From positions 2,222,874 to 2,286,873 of the forward strand of contig NZ_CANLMB010000001.1 in assembly GCF_947492365.1 (NCBI RefSeq): a DNA stretch of 64,000 bases, given 5' to 3'. Under the pieces are notes generated by a model, which was given only the letters and a program-made list of their open reading frames with translations, did no database searches and was not told the origin of the DNA. The position numbers were made by a program, and so were the translations under genes. This stretch comes from an uncultured Erythrobacter sp. GTDB lineage: Bacteria > Pseudomonadota > Alphaproteobacteria > Sphingomonadales > Sphingomonadaceae. Numbering within the stretch: position 1 is the first letter of the stretch; every line of letters starts with the position of its first letter. Below are positions 49,364 to 58,187 of the stretch, in pieces.

Positions 49364-50593
49364 TTAAGTAACCGCCGAGCGCTCATTAAACTCCGCCCGC
49401 CGCCATTCCTCGCCGTCCAGCACTTCGGCCAGATGCCGCGCGGCTTCGGCTATGTCCTCGAACCGCAGATAGGCTGGCGCGAAGCCCAGTCGCAGAATGT
49501 CCGGGTCGCGGAAGTCGCCGATTACGCCGCGCGCGATCAGGGCTTGGCAGATCGCATAGGCGTTCTCGTGGTAGAAGCTCAACTGGCTGCCGCGATTGGC
49601 GCTGTCGGGCGGGCTGACCAGCGGCAGGGTGGCGCCGTGTTCGCGCAATGCTTCGAGGAAGAATTCGGACAGCGCTTGCGATTTCTGGTGGAGGCGCTCG
49701 ACGCCGATTTCCGCGATCAGGTCCACGCCCACTTCGAGCGCGGTCAGGCCGAGGATCGGCTGGGTGCCGCATTGCAATTGTTCGATCCCCGCAGCGCCGG
49801 TGTAATCGTCGCTAAAGGCAAAGGGTGCGGCGTGGCCGAACCAGCCGGTGAGTGGTTGTTTGAGCTCGTCCAGATGGCGCTGCGCGACAAAGGCGAAGGC
49901 CGGCGCGCCGGGGCCTCCATTGAGATATTTGTAGCCGCAGCCGACCGCGAAATCGGCATGACACGCATTGAGGTCGACCGGAAGCGCGCCGGTGCTGTGC
50001 GACAGATCCCACAGGACGAGTGCGCCCACTTCATGCGCGGCTTCGGTGATCGCGGCCATGTCGAACAGCTCGCCGGTCTTGTAATGCGCATGGGTGAGGA
50101 CCAGCAGCGCGACGTCTTCGTCCAGCGCGTCGATGATGCCGGAGCGCGGCGCGAGGCGGCGCTTGGCCAGCCCCTGCCGCTCCAGCCCTTCGATCATGTA
50201 GAGGTCGGTCGGGAAGTTGCCGGGTTCGGACAGGACCACCTGCCGTCCGGAGCGCATTTGTAGGGCCGCCGCGATCAGCTTGAACAGGTTTACGCTGGTG
50301 CTGTCGCAGGCGATCACTTCATGTGGCTGCGCCCCGATTAGCGGCGCAATCTTCGCGCCGACGCGCGTGCCCATTTCGAACCAGCCGGACCCGAACTCGG
50401 AGGCGTTCCAGCTGCGGATCAGGCCTTCGCCCCATTCCCGCTCGACCGCACGGCGCAGGGCTTCGGGCGTAGCTTTCGGCAAGCACCCGAGCGAGTTGCC
50501 ATCGAGATAGATCACGCCTTCGGGAACCGCGAAACGCTCGCGGAAACCGGCCAGCGGATCGGCGGCGTCGAGCTCGCGGGCCTTCCCTATCAT
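49364..50593 (-). CDS. kynU: Kynureninase
   Basis: The 409-residue PLP enzyme shows YLDGNSLGCLPKATPEALRR at the N-terminus, WDLSHSTGALPVDLNACHADFAVGCGYKYLNGGPGAPAF (PLP lysine near 221) and GWFGH. It splits kynurenine into anthranilate and alanine. The ATG overlaps the kynB stop by four bases. It is the last gene of the kynA-kynB-kynU operon. Confidence 0.96.
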   Translation of the reverse strand: MIGKARELDAADPLAGFRERFAVPEGVIYLDGNSLGCLPKATPEALRRAVEREWGEGLIRSWNASEFGSGWFEMGTRVGAKIAPLIGAQPHEVIACDSTSVNLFKLIAAALQMRSGRQVVLSEPGNFPTDLYMIEGLERQGLAKRRLAPRSGIIDALDEDVALLVLTHAHYKTGELFDMAAITEAAHEVGALVLWDLSHSTGALPVDLNACHADFAVGCGYKYLNGGPGAPAFAFVAQRHLDELKQPLTGWFGHAAPFAFSDDYTGAAGIEQLQCGTQPILGLTALEVGVDLIAEIGVERLHQKSQALSEFFLEALREHGATLPLVSPPDSANRGSQLSFYHENAYAICQALIARGVIGDFRDPDILRLGFAPAYLRFEDIAEAARHLAEVLDGEEWRRAEFNERSAVT

Positions 50594-51228
50594 AGCAACT
50601 CTCGCAGGATCGCGCGCACGGGCGAGGCGTCACCGGCGATGATCGGCAGCGGCAAGGCGATCAGCTCATATTCTCCAGCGGGAACATCATCGAGAACAAG
50701 CCCCTCAAGCACGCGAATATCGTGTGCGAGCACGGCCTTATGCGCATCCATTGTCTTTGAAGATTGCGGGTCAATCGACGGGCCATCGACGCCGACCAGT
50801 TTCACGCCCGATGCCGCTAGATGCGCGATCGTCTCCGGCGCGATGGCGGTGGTGTCGTTGTCCCATTCCTCGTGCGGAAAGCGCTCGAAAGTGCGGAAGA
50901 GCACCCGCTCGATACCGTTCAGATCGGGAAGATGTGCGACCTCAATCAGCGGGCCGGCACCTCGCGCATCAACCACCAGACACGGGCCGAGATAGGGCGC
51001 AAGATCGACCTCGGCGATATCAGGCGCGTCTTGCGAATAATGGAGCGGAGCGTCGGCATGCGCGCCGCTATGGGTCGATAGCGTGAGCGCCGAAACATTG
51101 ACTGGAGAGCCCTCCTCCATCTGCCATGTTCGCGCATGGGCAAAAGCCGTGTCGCCGGGCCAGACCGGCAGGCCAGGATGCAGCCTTTGCGAAATGTCCC
51201 AAAGTCGCTTGCTATCTGGGCGAGCCAT
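50590..51228 (-). CDS. kynB: Arylformamidase (kynurenine formamidase)
   Basis: The 212-residue cyclase-family enzyme starts WDISQRLHPGLPVWPGDT. It carries the metal-binding HSGAHADAPLHY motif (near 52-63) and VGVDGPSIDPQSSKTMDAH. It hydrolyses N-formylkynurenine. Its start overlaps the kynA stop by one base, and kynU overlaps its end. Confidence 0.96.
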   Translation of the reverse strand: MARPDSKRLWDISQRLHPGLPVWPGDTAFAHARTWQMEEGSPVNVSALTLSTHSGAHADAPLHYSQDAPDIAEVDLAPYLGPCLVVDARGAGPLIEVAHLPDLNGIERVLFRTFERFPHEEWDNDTTAIAPETIAHLAASGVKLVGVDGPSIDPQSSKTMDAHKAVLAHDIRVLEGLVLDDVPAGEYELIALPLPIIAGDASPVRAILRELL

Positions 51229-52019
51229 CAGATTGCGGTCCGCACGCTGAGCAGTTCAGGGAAAAACGCCTGTTTGAGCACGCCCGCAAGATAAGGCACG
51301 CCGGGGGTTCCGCCAGTCCCTTTCTTGAAGCCGATAATCCGCTCAACCGTCTTCAAATGGCCAAAACGCCAGCGCTGGAAATGGTATTCGAGGTCGACCA
51401 GCTTTTCGGCCAGCTCATACAGATCCCAATGCGCGTTCGGGTCGCGGTAGATCGCTGCCCAAGCGGCCTCAACGCTCGCATTGTGCGTGTAGGCGCCTGC
51501 TAGGTCGCGCTCTGTCACTTCTGTGTCGATGGTAAAGCCGCGACGCGAAAGCAGGCGGATTGCCGCGTCATACAGGCTCGCGCGCGCAATTTCGGCCTGC
51601 AAACGCTCCGACCAGTCTTCGTTCTCTTCATGCAGGGCGATATGCTTTGCATCACGCCCGCCCAGCATGAATTCCATCATCCGATACTGGGCCGACTGGA
51701 ACCCGCTGGAGGAACCCAGATGCGGGCGAACCTGCGAATAATCATGCGGGGTCATGGTGCTGAGCACGTCCCAGCTCTGGATCAACTGCTGCTGCGCGCG
51801 CGCCACGCGGCTTAGCATCTTGAAGGCTGGGCGCAAATCATCGCTTTCGATGCAATCGCGCGCGGCGGTCAATTCATGCAGGCACAGTTTGAGCCAAAGC
51901 TCGCTTGCCTGATGGACGACGATGAACAGCATCTCGTCATGCGCGCCCGACGACGGGTGCTGGCTGGCAAGAATCTTATCGAGATCGAGATAGCTGGAAT
52001 AGGTGACTGAATTGGACAT
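51228..52019 (-). CDS. kynA: Tryptophan 2,3-dioxygenase
   Basis: The 263-residue haem enzyme has TYSSYLDLDKILASQHP, HDEMLFIVVHQASELWLKLCLHEL (near 29-52), SGFQSAQYRMMEFMLG, and GTGGTPGVPYL near the C-terminus. It opens the indole ring of tryptophan with O2. It is the first gene of the operon that takes tryptophan to anthranilate. No later anthranilate-degrading genes are in view. Confidence 0.96.
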   Translation of the reverse strand: MSNSVTYSSYLDLDKILASQHPSSGAHDEMLFIVVHQASELWLKLCLHELTAARDCIESDDLRPAFKMLSRVARAQQQLIQSWDVLSTMTPHDYSQVRPHLGSSSGFQSAQYRMMEFMLGGRDAKHIALHEENEDWSERLQAEIARASLYDAAIRLLSRRGFTIDTEVTERDLAGAYTHNASVEAAWAAIYRDPNAHWDLYELAEKLVDLEYHFQRWRFGHLKTVERIIGFKKGTGGTPGVPYLAGVLKQAFFPELLSVRTAI

Positions 52020-52064
52020 CAGGTCACGCTATACGCAGATCGTATCAAGCGAAACTATTTTGTC

Positions 52065-52508
52065 TCAACCCTCGATCACGCGGGTTTCGGGGTGATGCTT
52101 GTCGAGATGCTTCTTGATGATCCGCAGATTGCGTGTGTTCGAGCGGAACACGAAGTCGGCCGCATCACCGACCAGCGGGACCAAGCCTAACAATGCATCG
52201 AAGCCGACATTCGCGCCCATGCGGGTGAGCTGCCATTTCGACAGGCCCAGATTGCGTGCTTCCCATACGATATAGGCGCCCATCGCGGTGGTCACGATGT
52301 CTCCGATGACAGGAACCAGACCGATCAGCGCATCAAGACCGATTGGCACGTTAATGCCCGGAATGCGGAAACTGCGCTCCAAGAGTAGCTCGACAGCCTC
52401 CACCCGCGCACGGATCGAGGCGGGGTCAGTGCCGGTGGGTAAAGTTAAGCCCATCGCCTGCGCTTGGCCAGGCTGAGGGTCAAAAATCGGGCGGTTGTCG
52501 CCGGTCAT
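52065..52508 (-). CDS. DUF4112 domain protein
   Basis: The 147-residue protein has two related hydrophobic segments (GLDALIGLVPVIGDIVTTAMGAYIV and GFDALLGLVPLVGDAADFVFR) with the repeated LIGLVPVIGD pattern of DUF4112. It is probably membrane-associated. The function is unknown. It lies between kynA and an orphan binding-protein gene on the same strand. Confidence 0.88.
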   Translation of the reverse strand: MTGDNRPIFDPQPGQAQAMGLTLPTGTDPASIRARVEAVELLLERSFRIPGINVPIGLDALIGLVPVIGDIVTTAMGAYIVWEARNLGLSKWQLTRMGANVGFDALLGLVPLVGDAADFVFRSNTRNLRIIKKHLDKHHPETRVIEG

Positions 52509-52526
52509 ATGTCTCTCCTAGGTCCC

Positions 52527-53996
52527 CTATGTGGTGGGCTCGGAGAGCGCAAACAAGGGATGGATGCCCCATTGGTTCGCCTGATAATTGCCAACTGTAC
52601 TGCGCACGAGCGACCAGCGGACCGGCACGCCGAGCGGAATAAACACCTCTGCTGCCACCATCTGCGCATGCGCTTCGGCCAGCGCCTGTTGCTTTGCCAC
52701 CGGGTCGCGGATGGTCAGCGACCGCGCGACCAAATCGTCGGCTTCCTGCGAGCACAGACCGATTTCAATCGCGCAATTGAGCTGGTTTAGAAACCAGCGG
52801 GGCGAGGAATAGCGTGCTAACCGGTCGCGAAGCTCCAGCTCGGCGCCTTCGCCCATGCCAGTGCGGACAGTGGTAACGCCAATTGCGCGCCACGCTTCGG
52901 AAAGATGATCAAATAGCAGGTCGCTGCCCGGCCCGTTCGGCAATCCGACTCGAAGCACCGGCCCATCGTCGCTGCCCGATTGCCAGGCCGCAATCCGTTG
53001 GCGGGCGATATTGCGCCTTTCTTCGATCGATTGATCGCCCCAGCGACTGTTCGGATATTGCTGCGGCGAGAAGACCGCTGGAGGCACGATCCATGTTGTT
53101 GCCTGCCAGCCGCCAAGGCCAAACGGCTGAATCATCTCGCCCCGATCAATCGCCATCGCCAAAGCCTCGCGCCGAGCCGGATCGGCCAGCACGCCTTCGT
53201 CGCTGCGAAAGATCAGGCCAAACAGGCCAAGCGCGGGGTCAACCTGAACGTTGCCGCGCGAAAGTGGCCCGAGCTGCGCCATCGGGAACGTCGCGATTGT
53301 GCCGCCTAACAACAGATCGACTTCGCCCGAAGCAAAGGCATTGACGGCTTCACGCGCACTCGCTGCCCGTACATTGAGCTCGCGCGACACCTCTTCCCAA
53401 TCTTCACGCGCAGGCAATCCGCGCAGTTCGGGCGGGATCGCGGTAAGATTGACCAGCGCGTTCTCTCGCGCGGGCGCCACAGCCATCGGGCCAGCGCCAA
53501 GGCCGCGATTGACGAGGCCGAGCTCTGGCTGCGCGAGCAGACGGAGGAAATCGGGCATGGGGCTGGAGAGCCGCATTTCGATCACCCTGCCCGCCATTGC
53601 CCGAACCTCAGTGACCTTGGCGAGATCAAGACCAAGCGTCGTCCCGTCAAGCTGGCGGATCGACTGCTGGAGCATGTTGCGCACCTGTGCGGCGGAAATT
53701 TCCTCGCCATCCGGCCACTCGGAATCGCGCAGACGGAAGATGTAACTTAGCCCGTCATCGGTGACGATCCATCGCTCTGCAATCGCCGGCACAATCTGAC
53801 CCGTCGGATCGAGCGCGACCAAACCTTCATGCGTAGCGGCGCGCATATGCTGTGCTGCTGGTGAAAGCCGAACGCCTTGCTGCGACAGCGAACTTTCCGC
53901 GCCGATCATGGCGATGTCCAACGGTCCGCGATCTGCGGATGGACCGCAGGCGGAAAGCAGCAATGCTACAGTTGGGACAAAGCAGACTCGGTTCAC
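52527..53996 (-). CDS. Peptide/opine-type ABC substrate-binding lipoprotein (family 5)
   Basis: The 489-residue protein has a lipoprotein signal with LSAC near residue 16, starting at GTG. The family 5 solute-binding fold is seen in THEGLVALDPTGQIVPAIAERWIVTDDGLSYIFRLRDSEWPDGEEISAAQVRN and the later ADDLVARSLTIRDP. No permease or ATPase gene lies nearby, so it either works with a distant transporter or has another envelope role. The ligand is unknown. Confidence 0.85.
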   Translation of the reverse strand: MNRVCFVPTVALLLSACGPSADRGPLDIAMIGAESSLSQQGVRLSPAAQHMRAATHEGLVALDPTGQIVPAIAERWIVTDDGLSYIFRLRDSEWPDGEEISAAQVRNMLQQSIRQLDGTTLGLDLAKVTEVRAMAGRVIEMRLSSPMPDFLRLLAQPELGLVNRGLGAGPMAVAPARENALVNLTAIPPELRGLPAREDWEEVSRELNVRAASAREAVNAFASGEVDLLLGGTIATFPMAQLGPLSRGNVQVDPALGLFGLIFRSDEGVLADPARREALAMAIDRGEMIQPFGLGGWQATTWIVPPAVFSPQQYPNSRWGDQSIEERRNIARQRIAAWQSGSDDGPVLRVGLPNGPGSDLLFDHLSEAWRAIGVTTVRTGMGEGAELELRDRLARYSSPRWFLNQLNCAIEIGLCSQEADDLVARSLTIRDPVAKQQALAEAHAQMVAAEVFIPLGVPVRWSLVRSTVGNYQANQWGIHPLFALSEPTT

Positions 53997-54097
53997 GCGG
54001 CTCGGAATAGCAGCTTGAATGCCAAAGGTCAGCGCCGAGTTTTCTGCAATTTTGGCTCTAGGTTCTAGCGCCTTGGTAACGCGACGAGCCGGGCGCG

Positions 54098-54475
54098 CTA
54101 AACTTTGCGCAAATTGCGAGCTTCGGGCAGAGGCGGAGCGCGGTGCGCCCGCGACAAGGCGGCGGAGTCGGTTGGCGCGATGGTACTTTCGCCGCCCGGC
54201 TTACGCGCCAGATGGGATTCAACCTCTTCGTCAAAGGCGATGCCGAAACGTTGATCCTGAACCCAGGCGATATTGCCACCAATCTTGCCGATATTGCGCA
54301 GTTCGACTTCGACGCGGTTGCCGCGCTGGACCTGCAAAGGCCCCTCACCCATCATCCCGCCATCGGAAAGATTGCGGACGCGTACCCGATGCTGTTCGCT
54401 CTCATGCTCGATCCGAACATTGGCGAGCAGAAACAGACTATCACGCGATACGGTTCTGGTCTCAACACCCGTCAT
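54098..54475 (-). CDS. PilZ domain protein
   Basis: The 125-residue protein has a PilZ core: ANVRIEHESEQHRVRVRNLSDGGMMGEGPLQVQRGNRVEVELRN contains the (N/D)xSxxG motif. The arginine pair RxxxR that usually starts a c-di-GMP site is not clear (the matching stretch reads SRDSLFLLA). Binding of c-di-GMP is therefore doubtful. It stands alone. Confidence 0.78.
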   Translation of the reverse strand: MTGVETRTVSRDSLFLLANVRIEHESEQHRVRVRNLSDGGMMGEGPLQVQRGNRVEVELRNIGKIGGNIAWVQDQRFGIAFDEEVESHLARKPGGESTIAPTDSAALSRAHRAPPLPEARNLRKV

Positions 54476-54748
54476 CTTCGCTCAAACTCCTAGATCAGTC
54501 CCGATCCGCCTGGGCGTGTATGCCTGATGCCCATCCGAATTTTGGCACGAAGGCCCACCGCCATCGCACACGAAATTACCTAATTTGACGCGGTAAATGA
54601 GCCGTTAAATCTAAATCCACTCCCGACCAATTTGAACAAAGCGTGCCAGAGTGAGACAAGTTGTAACGCGCCGTATCCTTGCACGGCTCTGCCCATCGAG
54701 CCTCAGGAGCTATCGCTTGTCAGAAGGCAGGACGGATAGTCCGGGCGA

Positions 54749-55207
54749 TCAATCGTCGCGCGATACCTTCTCGCGCCGCTCATGCGCTTCCTGCGCTTCG
54801 ACTGTCATGGTTGCAACCGGACGGGCGATCAGGCGCCCCAGGCCAATCGGGTCGCCAGTGACCTCGCAATAGCCATATTCGCCCTCTTCAATCTTGCGCA
54901 GCGCGGAATCGATCTTGGAGACGAGTTTGCGTTGGCGGTCACGGGTGCGCAACTCGATGCCCCAATCGGTCTCGCTCGAGGCGCGGTCATTGAGGTCAGC
55001 TTCACGGATCGGCCCGTCGGCGAGCGATTGCAGTGTTTGCCCGGCGGCCGAACGGATCGAACGTTTCCATTCGATCAAGAGCAACTGGAAATAAGCCAGC
55101 TGCCGTTCGTTCATATATTCCTCGTCCTCACCCGGCGTATAGTCGGGCCCGACAAGGCTCTTGGCTTTTTCGAAAATGTCGATTTCTTCAGACGCGGCGG
55201 CTGGCAT
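54749..55207 (-). CDS. dksA: RNA polymerase-binding regulator DksA
   Basis: The protein is 152 residues when started at the ATG at 55207, which has AGAGGA just upstream; a longer frame from 55276 lacks a site. It has the coiled-coil tip region and the globular end YGYCEVTGDPIGLGRLIARPVATMTVEAQEAHE. Only one cysteine of the zinc-finger set remains, as is common in alphaproteobacterial DksA. It works with ppGpp on RNA polymerase. Confidence 0.93.
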   Translation of the reverse strand: MPAAASEEIDIFEKAKSLVGPDYTPGEDEEYMNERQLAYFQLLLIEWKRSIRSAAGQTLQSLADGPIREADLNDRASSETDWGIELRTRDRQRKLVSKIDSALRKIEEGEYGYCEVTGDPIGLGRLIARPVATMTVEAQEAHERREKVSRDD

Positions 55208-55311
55208 GTAGTCCTCTAATCCCAATGATCTCTCTTGAGACCGTCCCGTCCGGGCGCATGGATGTTTCCACTTCACCCCCTGCCCCCCGGCAAGTCTTTC
55301 TGGTTGCGCGG

Positions 55312-55340
55312 CCTATAAGCAAGCCGCCTCTACGGCACAA
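55312..55340 (-). promoter_or_regulatory. Likely sigma-70-type promoter of dksA
   Basis: On the minus strand TTGTGC (55340-55335) and TATAGG (55317-55312) are 17 bases apart, about 105 bases before the dksA start. Confidence 0.42.
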
Positions 55341-55442
55341 GCCAGTTTGATACGAGCATCTCAACAAAGTGTTCGCGCGGTGCAAAAAACAGCGCCCGCG
55401 ATCATTTCACGCCCCATTGCAACGCAAAAAATTGCCCCGGCG

Positions 55443-55457
55443 TTAACCAATTGTTGA
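55443..55457 (+). promoter_or_regulatory. Possible CtrA box before the Sel1-like gene
   Basis: TTAA-N7-TTGA, embedded in TTAACC-N5-TTGACC, differs from the CtrA box TTAA-N7-TTAA by one base. It lies 72 bases before the start codon. It could equally provide a TTGACC -35 element. Confidence 0.35.
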
Positions 55458-55528
55458 CCATGATCCGTGAGGTCTGGGTTTGCACGGTCCGCAGGGGGAT
55501 TGGGCCGGAGTGAAATGGGGAATGAGAA

Positions 55529-55858
55529 ATGAAACTTGAGACCGTAAATGCAGGAGATATGACGCCGCTGAACAATGCAGAGGCTGATCTCGCCATTGCA
55601 GGCCTTCTGGCCGAGGCCATGGCTGGTGATGTGAACGCGCTTTTCAATCTGGGCGTTGCCTATTCGACCGGAAGCAACAGCATCACTGTCGATCTGATCG
55701 AGGCGCATAAGTGGTTCAACATCGCTGCATCGCGCGGCCATGAAGAAGCTGGCTGGTGCCGCGCTGATGTCTCAGACGAGATGACCGCCCGCGAAATCGC
55801 CGAAGCCCAGCGCCGCGCACGCCACTGGCTTGCCGAAGAACGCCGCGCAGCTGCCTGA
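55529..55858 (+). CDS. Single Sel1-like repeat protein
   Basis: The 109-residue protein contains one Sel1-like/TPR-type unit, ALFNLGVAYSTGSNSITVDLIEAHKWFNIAASRGHEEA (residues 37-74), followed by a charged helix rich in Arg and Glu. There is no signal peptide. GGGG lies eight bases before the ATG. It is probably a small cytosolic protein-binding helical protein. It converges with the GNAT-type gene one base after its stop. Confidence 0.75.
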   Translation: MKLETVNAGDMTPLNNAEADLAIAGLLAEAMAGDVNALFNLGVAYSTGSNSITVDLIEAHKWFNIAASRGHEEAGWCRADVSDEMTAREIAEAQRRARHWLAEERRAAA

Positions 55859-57010
55859 TCACCCTTTTTTGAAAGGCGTGCGCCGGTCCAGATACATCTG
55901 ATCGGTCGACACACCCTCGCGCTCGCGTTCGAGAAAATCGGCGACAGCGGCGCGAAATTCCGGATCGGCGAGCCAATGCGCCGACCAAGTCTTAACCGGC
56001 TCATATCCGCGCATCAGCTTATGCCCGCCCTGCGCGCCCGCCTCGACCCTGGGCAGGCCCAGCTCGATCGCGATATCGATCGCCTGATAATAGCACAGCT
56101 CGAAATGCAGGAAGCGCACATCGCGCGTGCAGCCCCAATAGCGGCCATAGATCGCATCTGATCCGACAAAGTTGAGAGCGCCCGCAATCGGCTCATCACC
56201 ATCGAAAGCGAGGATCAGGACCATCTGCTCGCCCATCCGTTCACCCAGAAGCGTAAAGGCTTCGCGGGTCAAGTAAGGCGTCCCCCATTTGCGCGCGCCG
56301 GTGTCCTGATAGAAGATCCAGAATGCATCCCAATGGTGGGCTTTGATGTCGTCACCAGACAATCGCGCGATCCGCAGTCCTTTCTGGGCCGCCTCGCGTT
56401 CCTTGCGCAGATTCTTGCGCTTGCGCGAGGAAAGCTCGGCAAGGAAGCCATCGAAATCATCATAGTTACGGTTGAGCCAGTGGAACTGGATATCGCTACG
56501 GATCAGCCAGTTACCGGCTTCGAACAGCGGCAACTGGCTCTCCTCGATAAAGGTCGCATGCGCCGAGGAAAGCCCGTTCTGCTCGCACACAAGCTCCGCA
56601 CCTTTGAGCAAATGTCCCGCAAACGCCGGATCGGACAGCAACAAGCGCGGGCCGCTTGCAGGCGTAAAAGGCGCCGCGATCTGGAGCTTTGGATAATAAT
56701 TGCGCCCGGCCCTGTGCAGCGCATCGGCCCAACTCTGATCGAACACATATTCGCCCTGGCTGTGCCCTTTGGCATAGCTTGGCATGGCGGCGAGCAGGCG
56801 GTCATCGCCATCGGTAATGACAATCGGAACCGGATCCCAGCCGGTGCCTTCGCCGACGCTGCCGGAATCTTCCAGCGCGCTCAGAAATTCGTGACTGACA
56901 AACGGATTGCGCGAGCCGCCGAGCGCGTTCCACTGTTGCGGATCAAATTCGCGCACGCCCGGTGCCAGCCGAACAGTCAGCTCACTCGGATCGGGCAGAT
57001 CGGCGCTCAT
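55859..57010 (-). CDS. GNAT-type acyltransferase of the peptidogalycan/COG3146 family
   Basis: The protein is 383 residues from the ATG at 57010, which overlaps the stop of the upstream gene (ATGA). It has NPFVSHEFLSALEDSGSV, WLNRNYDDFDGFLAELSSRKRKNLRKEREAA, and GRYWGCTRDVRFLHFELCYYQAIDIAIELGLPRVEAGAQGGHKLMRGYEP, all typical of COG3146 proteins with FemX/GNAT-like folds. The acyl acceptor is unknown. It is the last gene of a tightly coupled minus-strand operon. Confidence 0.87.
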   Translation of the reverse strand: MSADLPDPSELTVRLAPGVREFDPQQWNALGGSRNPFVSHEFLSALEDSGSVGEGTGWDPVPIVITDGDDRLLAAMPSYAKGHSQGEYVFDQSWADALHRAGRNYYPKLQIAAPFTPASGPRLLLSDPAFAGHLLKGAELVCEQNGLSSAHATFIEESQLPLFEAGNWLIRSDIQFHWLNRNYDDFDGFLAELSSRKRKNLRKEREAAQKGLRIARLSGDDIKAHHWDAFWIFYQDTGARKWGTPYLTREAFTLLGERMGEQMVLILAFDGDEPIAGALNFVGSDAIYGRYWGCTRDVRFLHFELCYYQAIDIAIELGLPRVEAGAQGGHKLMRGYEPVKTWSAHWLADPEFRAAVADFLEREREGVSTDQMYLDRRTPFKKG

Positions 57011-57735
57011 CCCAGCCCCTCGCCTTCGGACACCAGCGCATCGGCATGGGCCTTCGCGGTGGCACGCGTTTCGGGCGAGTTCACCGTCCAAGTTAGGATC
57101 GGCAGGCCGCCCGCGCGCAACGCGGTCACACGCTCATTGGGAAGCGCGAGAACGTGATAGGCGAGGAAATCGGGTTCCGCTGCGCGCAAGGCCTCGCCGC
57201 GTTCCGCTGCGGTCTGGGTGTAGCCATGCCGGTCCTCGCGCATGACCAGGCCGCATGGCAGATGCGGAGCATATTCCCGGACCCATTCAGCAACGCGCGG
57301 GTCAAAGCTCATCACCGCGGCCTCACCGGAATAGTCCGACAGTAATCCGCAAACCCGCTCACAGCTGGGTACGACATCATAGCCCGGCTTTGACTTGATC
57401 TCGACCAACAGTGGCACCCGCCCCGCGATCAGATCAAGCAACGCCTTTAATGTGGGAACCGGCTCGGCATTCTCCCGCAGCGACAAGCGGCCCAAGGCTT
57501 CGGCAGATAACTCACCCGTCGCTCCCGCACCGTCGGTCAGTCGCTCCAGCTCCCAATCGTGGAAGACCATGGCCTCGCCATCTTTGCTGCGCTGGATATC
57601 GCACTCGATTCCCATGCCAGCCTCAATCGCAGCCTCGGCAGCAGCGAGCGAGTTTTCAGGACGTCCCGCTCCATGCAGCCCCCGGTGGGCATATTCCCAC
57701 CTGGTCAACCAGTCAGGGGCAGAGCGCGCGGTCAT
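57007..57735 (-). CDS. Glycerophosphodiester phosphodiesterase
   Basis: The 242-residue enzyme has AHRGLHGAGRPENSLAA (catalytic His and the PENS motif), MGIECDIQRSKDGEAMVFHDWELERLTDG (metal-binding Glu and Asp, second catalytic His) and VEIKSK. It hydrolyses deacylated phospholipids to glycerol-3-phosphate. No signal peptide is seen, so it is probably cytosolic (UgpQ-like). It overlaps the neighbouring genes on both sides by four bases. Confidence 0.92.
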   Translation of the reverse strand: MTARSAPDWLTRWEYAHRGLHGAGRPENSLAAAEAAIEAGMGIECDIQRSKDGEAMVFHDWELERLTDGAGATGELSAEALGRLSLRENAEPVPTLKALLDLIAGRVPLLVEIKSKPGYDVVPSCERVCGLLSDYSGEAAVMSFDPRVAEWVREYAPHLPCGLVMREDRHGYTQTAAERGEALRAAEPDFLAYHVLALPNERVTALRAGGLPILTWTVNSPETRATAKAHADALVSEGEGLG

Positions 57736-58187
57736 TCGCTAATGGCGATCACCGCATCAACTTCGACCGCTGCGCCCAGCGGCAATACTGGCACGCCCAC
57801 AGCCGCACGCGCATGACGGCCTTTTTCACCGAACACCTCGAACATTAGATCCGACGCGCCATTGGCGACCTTGGGCTGGTCGGTGAAATCACCGGTCGAG
57901 TTAACGAACGCGCCCAGCTTCACGACCCGTTCGACCTTCTCGAGCAAGCCAGCAGCCTTGAGCTGTGCGAGTATCATAAGACCGCAAGCCCGCGCGGCTT
58001 CCATCCCGCCGTCGAGATCGACATCTTCGCCCAGCCGTCCGGTCTTCAGCACGCCATCTACGAAAGGCAGTTGGCCGGAGACATGCGCCATGCCGCCTTG
58101 CACCACGACAGGGACATAACTTGCGACCGGAGCAGCCGCTTGGGGCAAAGTGATGCCCAGTTCGTTGAGACGCGCTTCGACAGTCAT
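57732..58187 (-). CDS. RidA family protein
   Basis: The 151-residue protein has the chorismate-mutase-like trimer fold: MAHVSGQLPFVDGVLKTGRLGEDVD, a long central helix, then ARAAVGVPVLPLGAAVEVDAVIAI, where the family arginine lies. RidA enzymes deaminate reactive enamines and imines. This longer form belongs to the YjgH/Rid-like group. It is coupled to the next gene by a four-base overlap. Confidence 0.88.
   Translation of the reverse strand: MTVEARLNELGITLPQAAAPVASYVPVVVQGGMAHVSGQLPFVDGVLKTGRLGEDVDLDGGMEAARACGLMILAQLKAAGLLEKVERVVKLGAFVNSTGDFTDQPKVANGASDLMFEVFGEKGRHARAAVGVPVLPLGAAVEVDAVIAISE

Larger units (their letters stand above)
55208..55528. other. 321-base intergenic region between dksA and the Sel1-like gene
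   Basis: This divergent gap holds the dksA promoter on its left and a CtrA-like box about 70 bases before the Sel1-like gene. I see no further coding or RNA signal in it. Confidence 0.5.
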
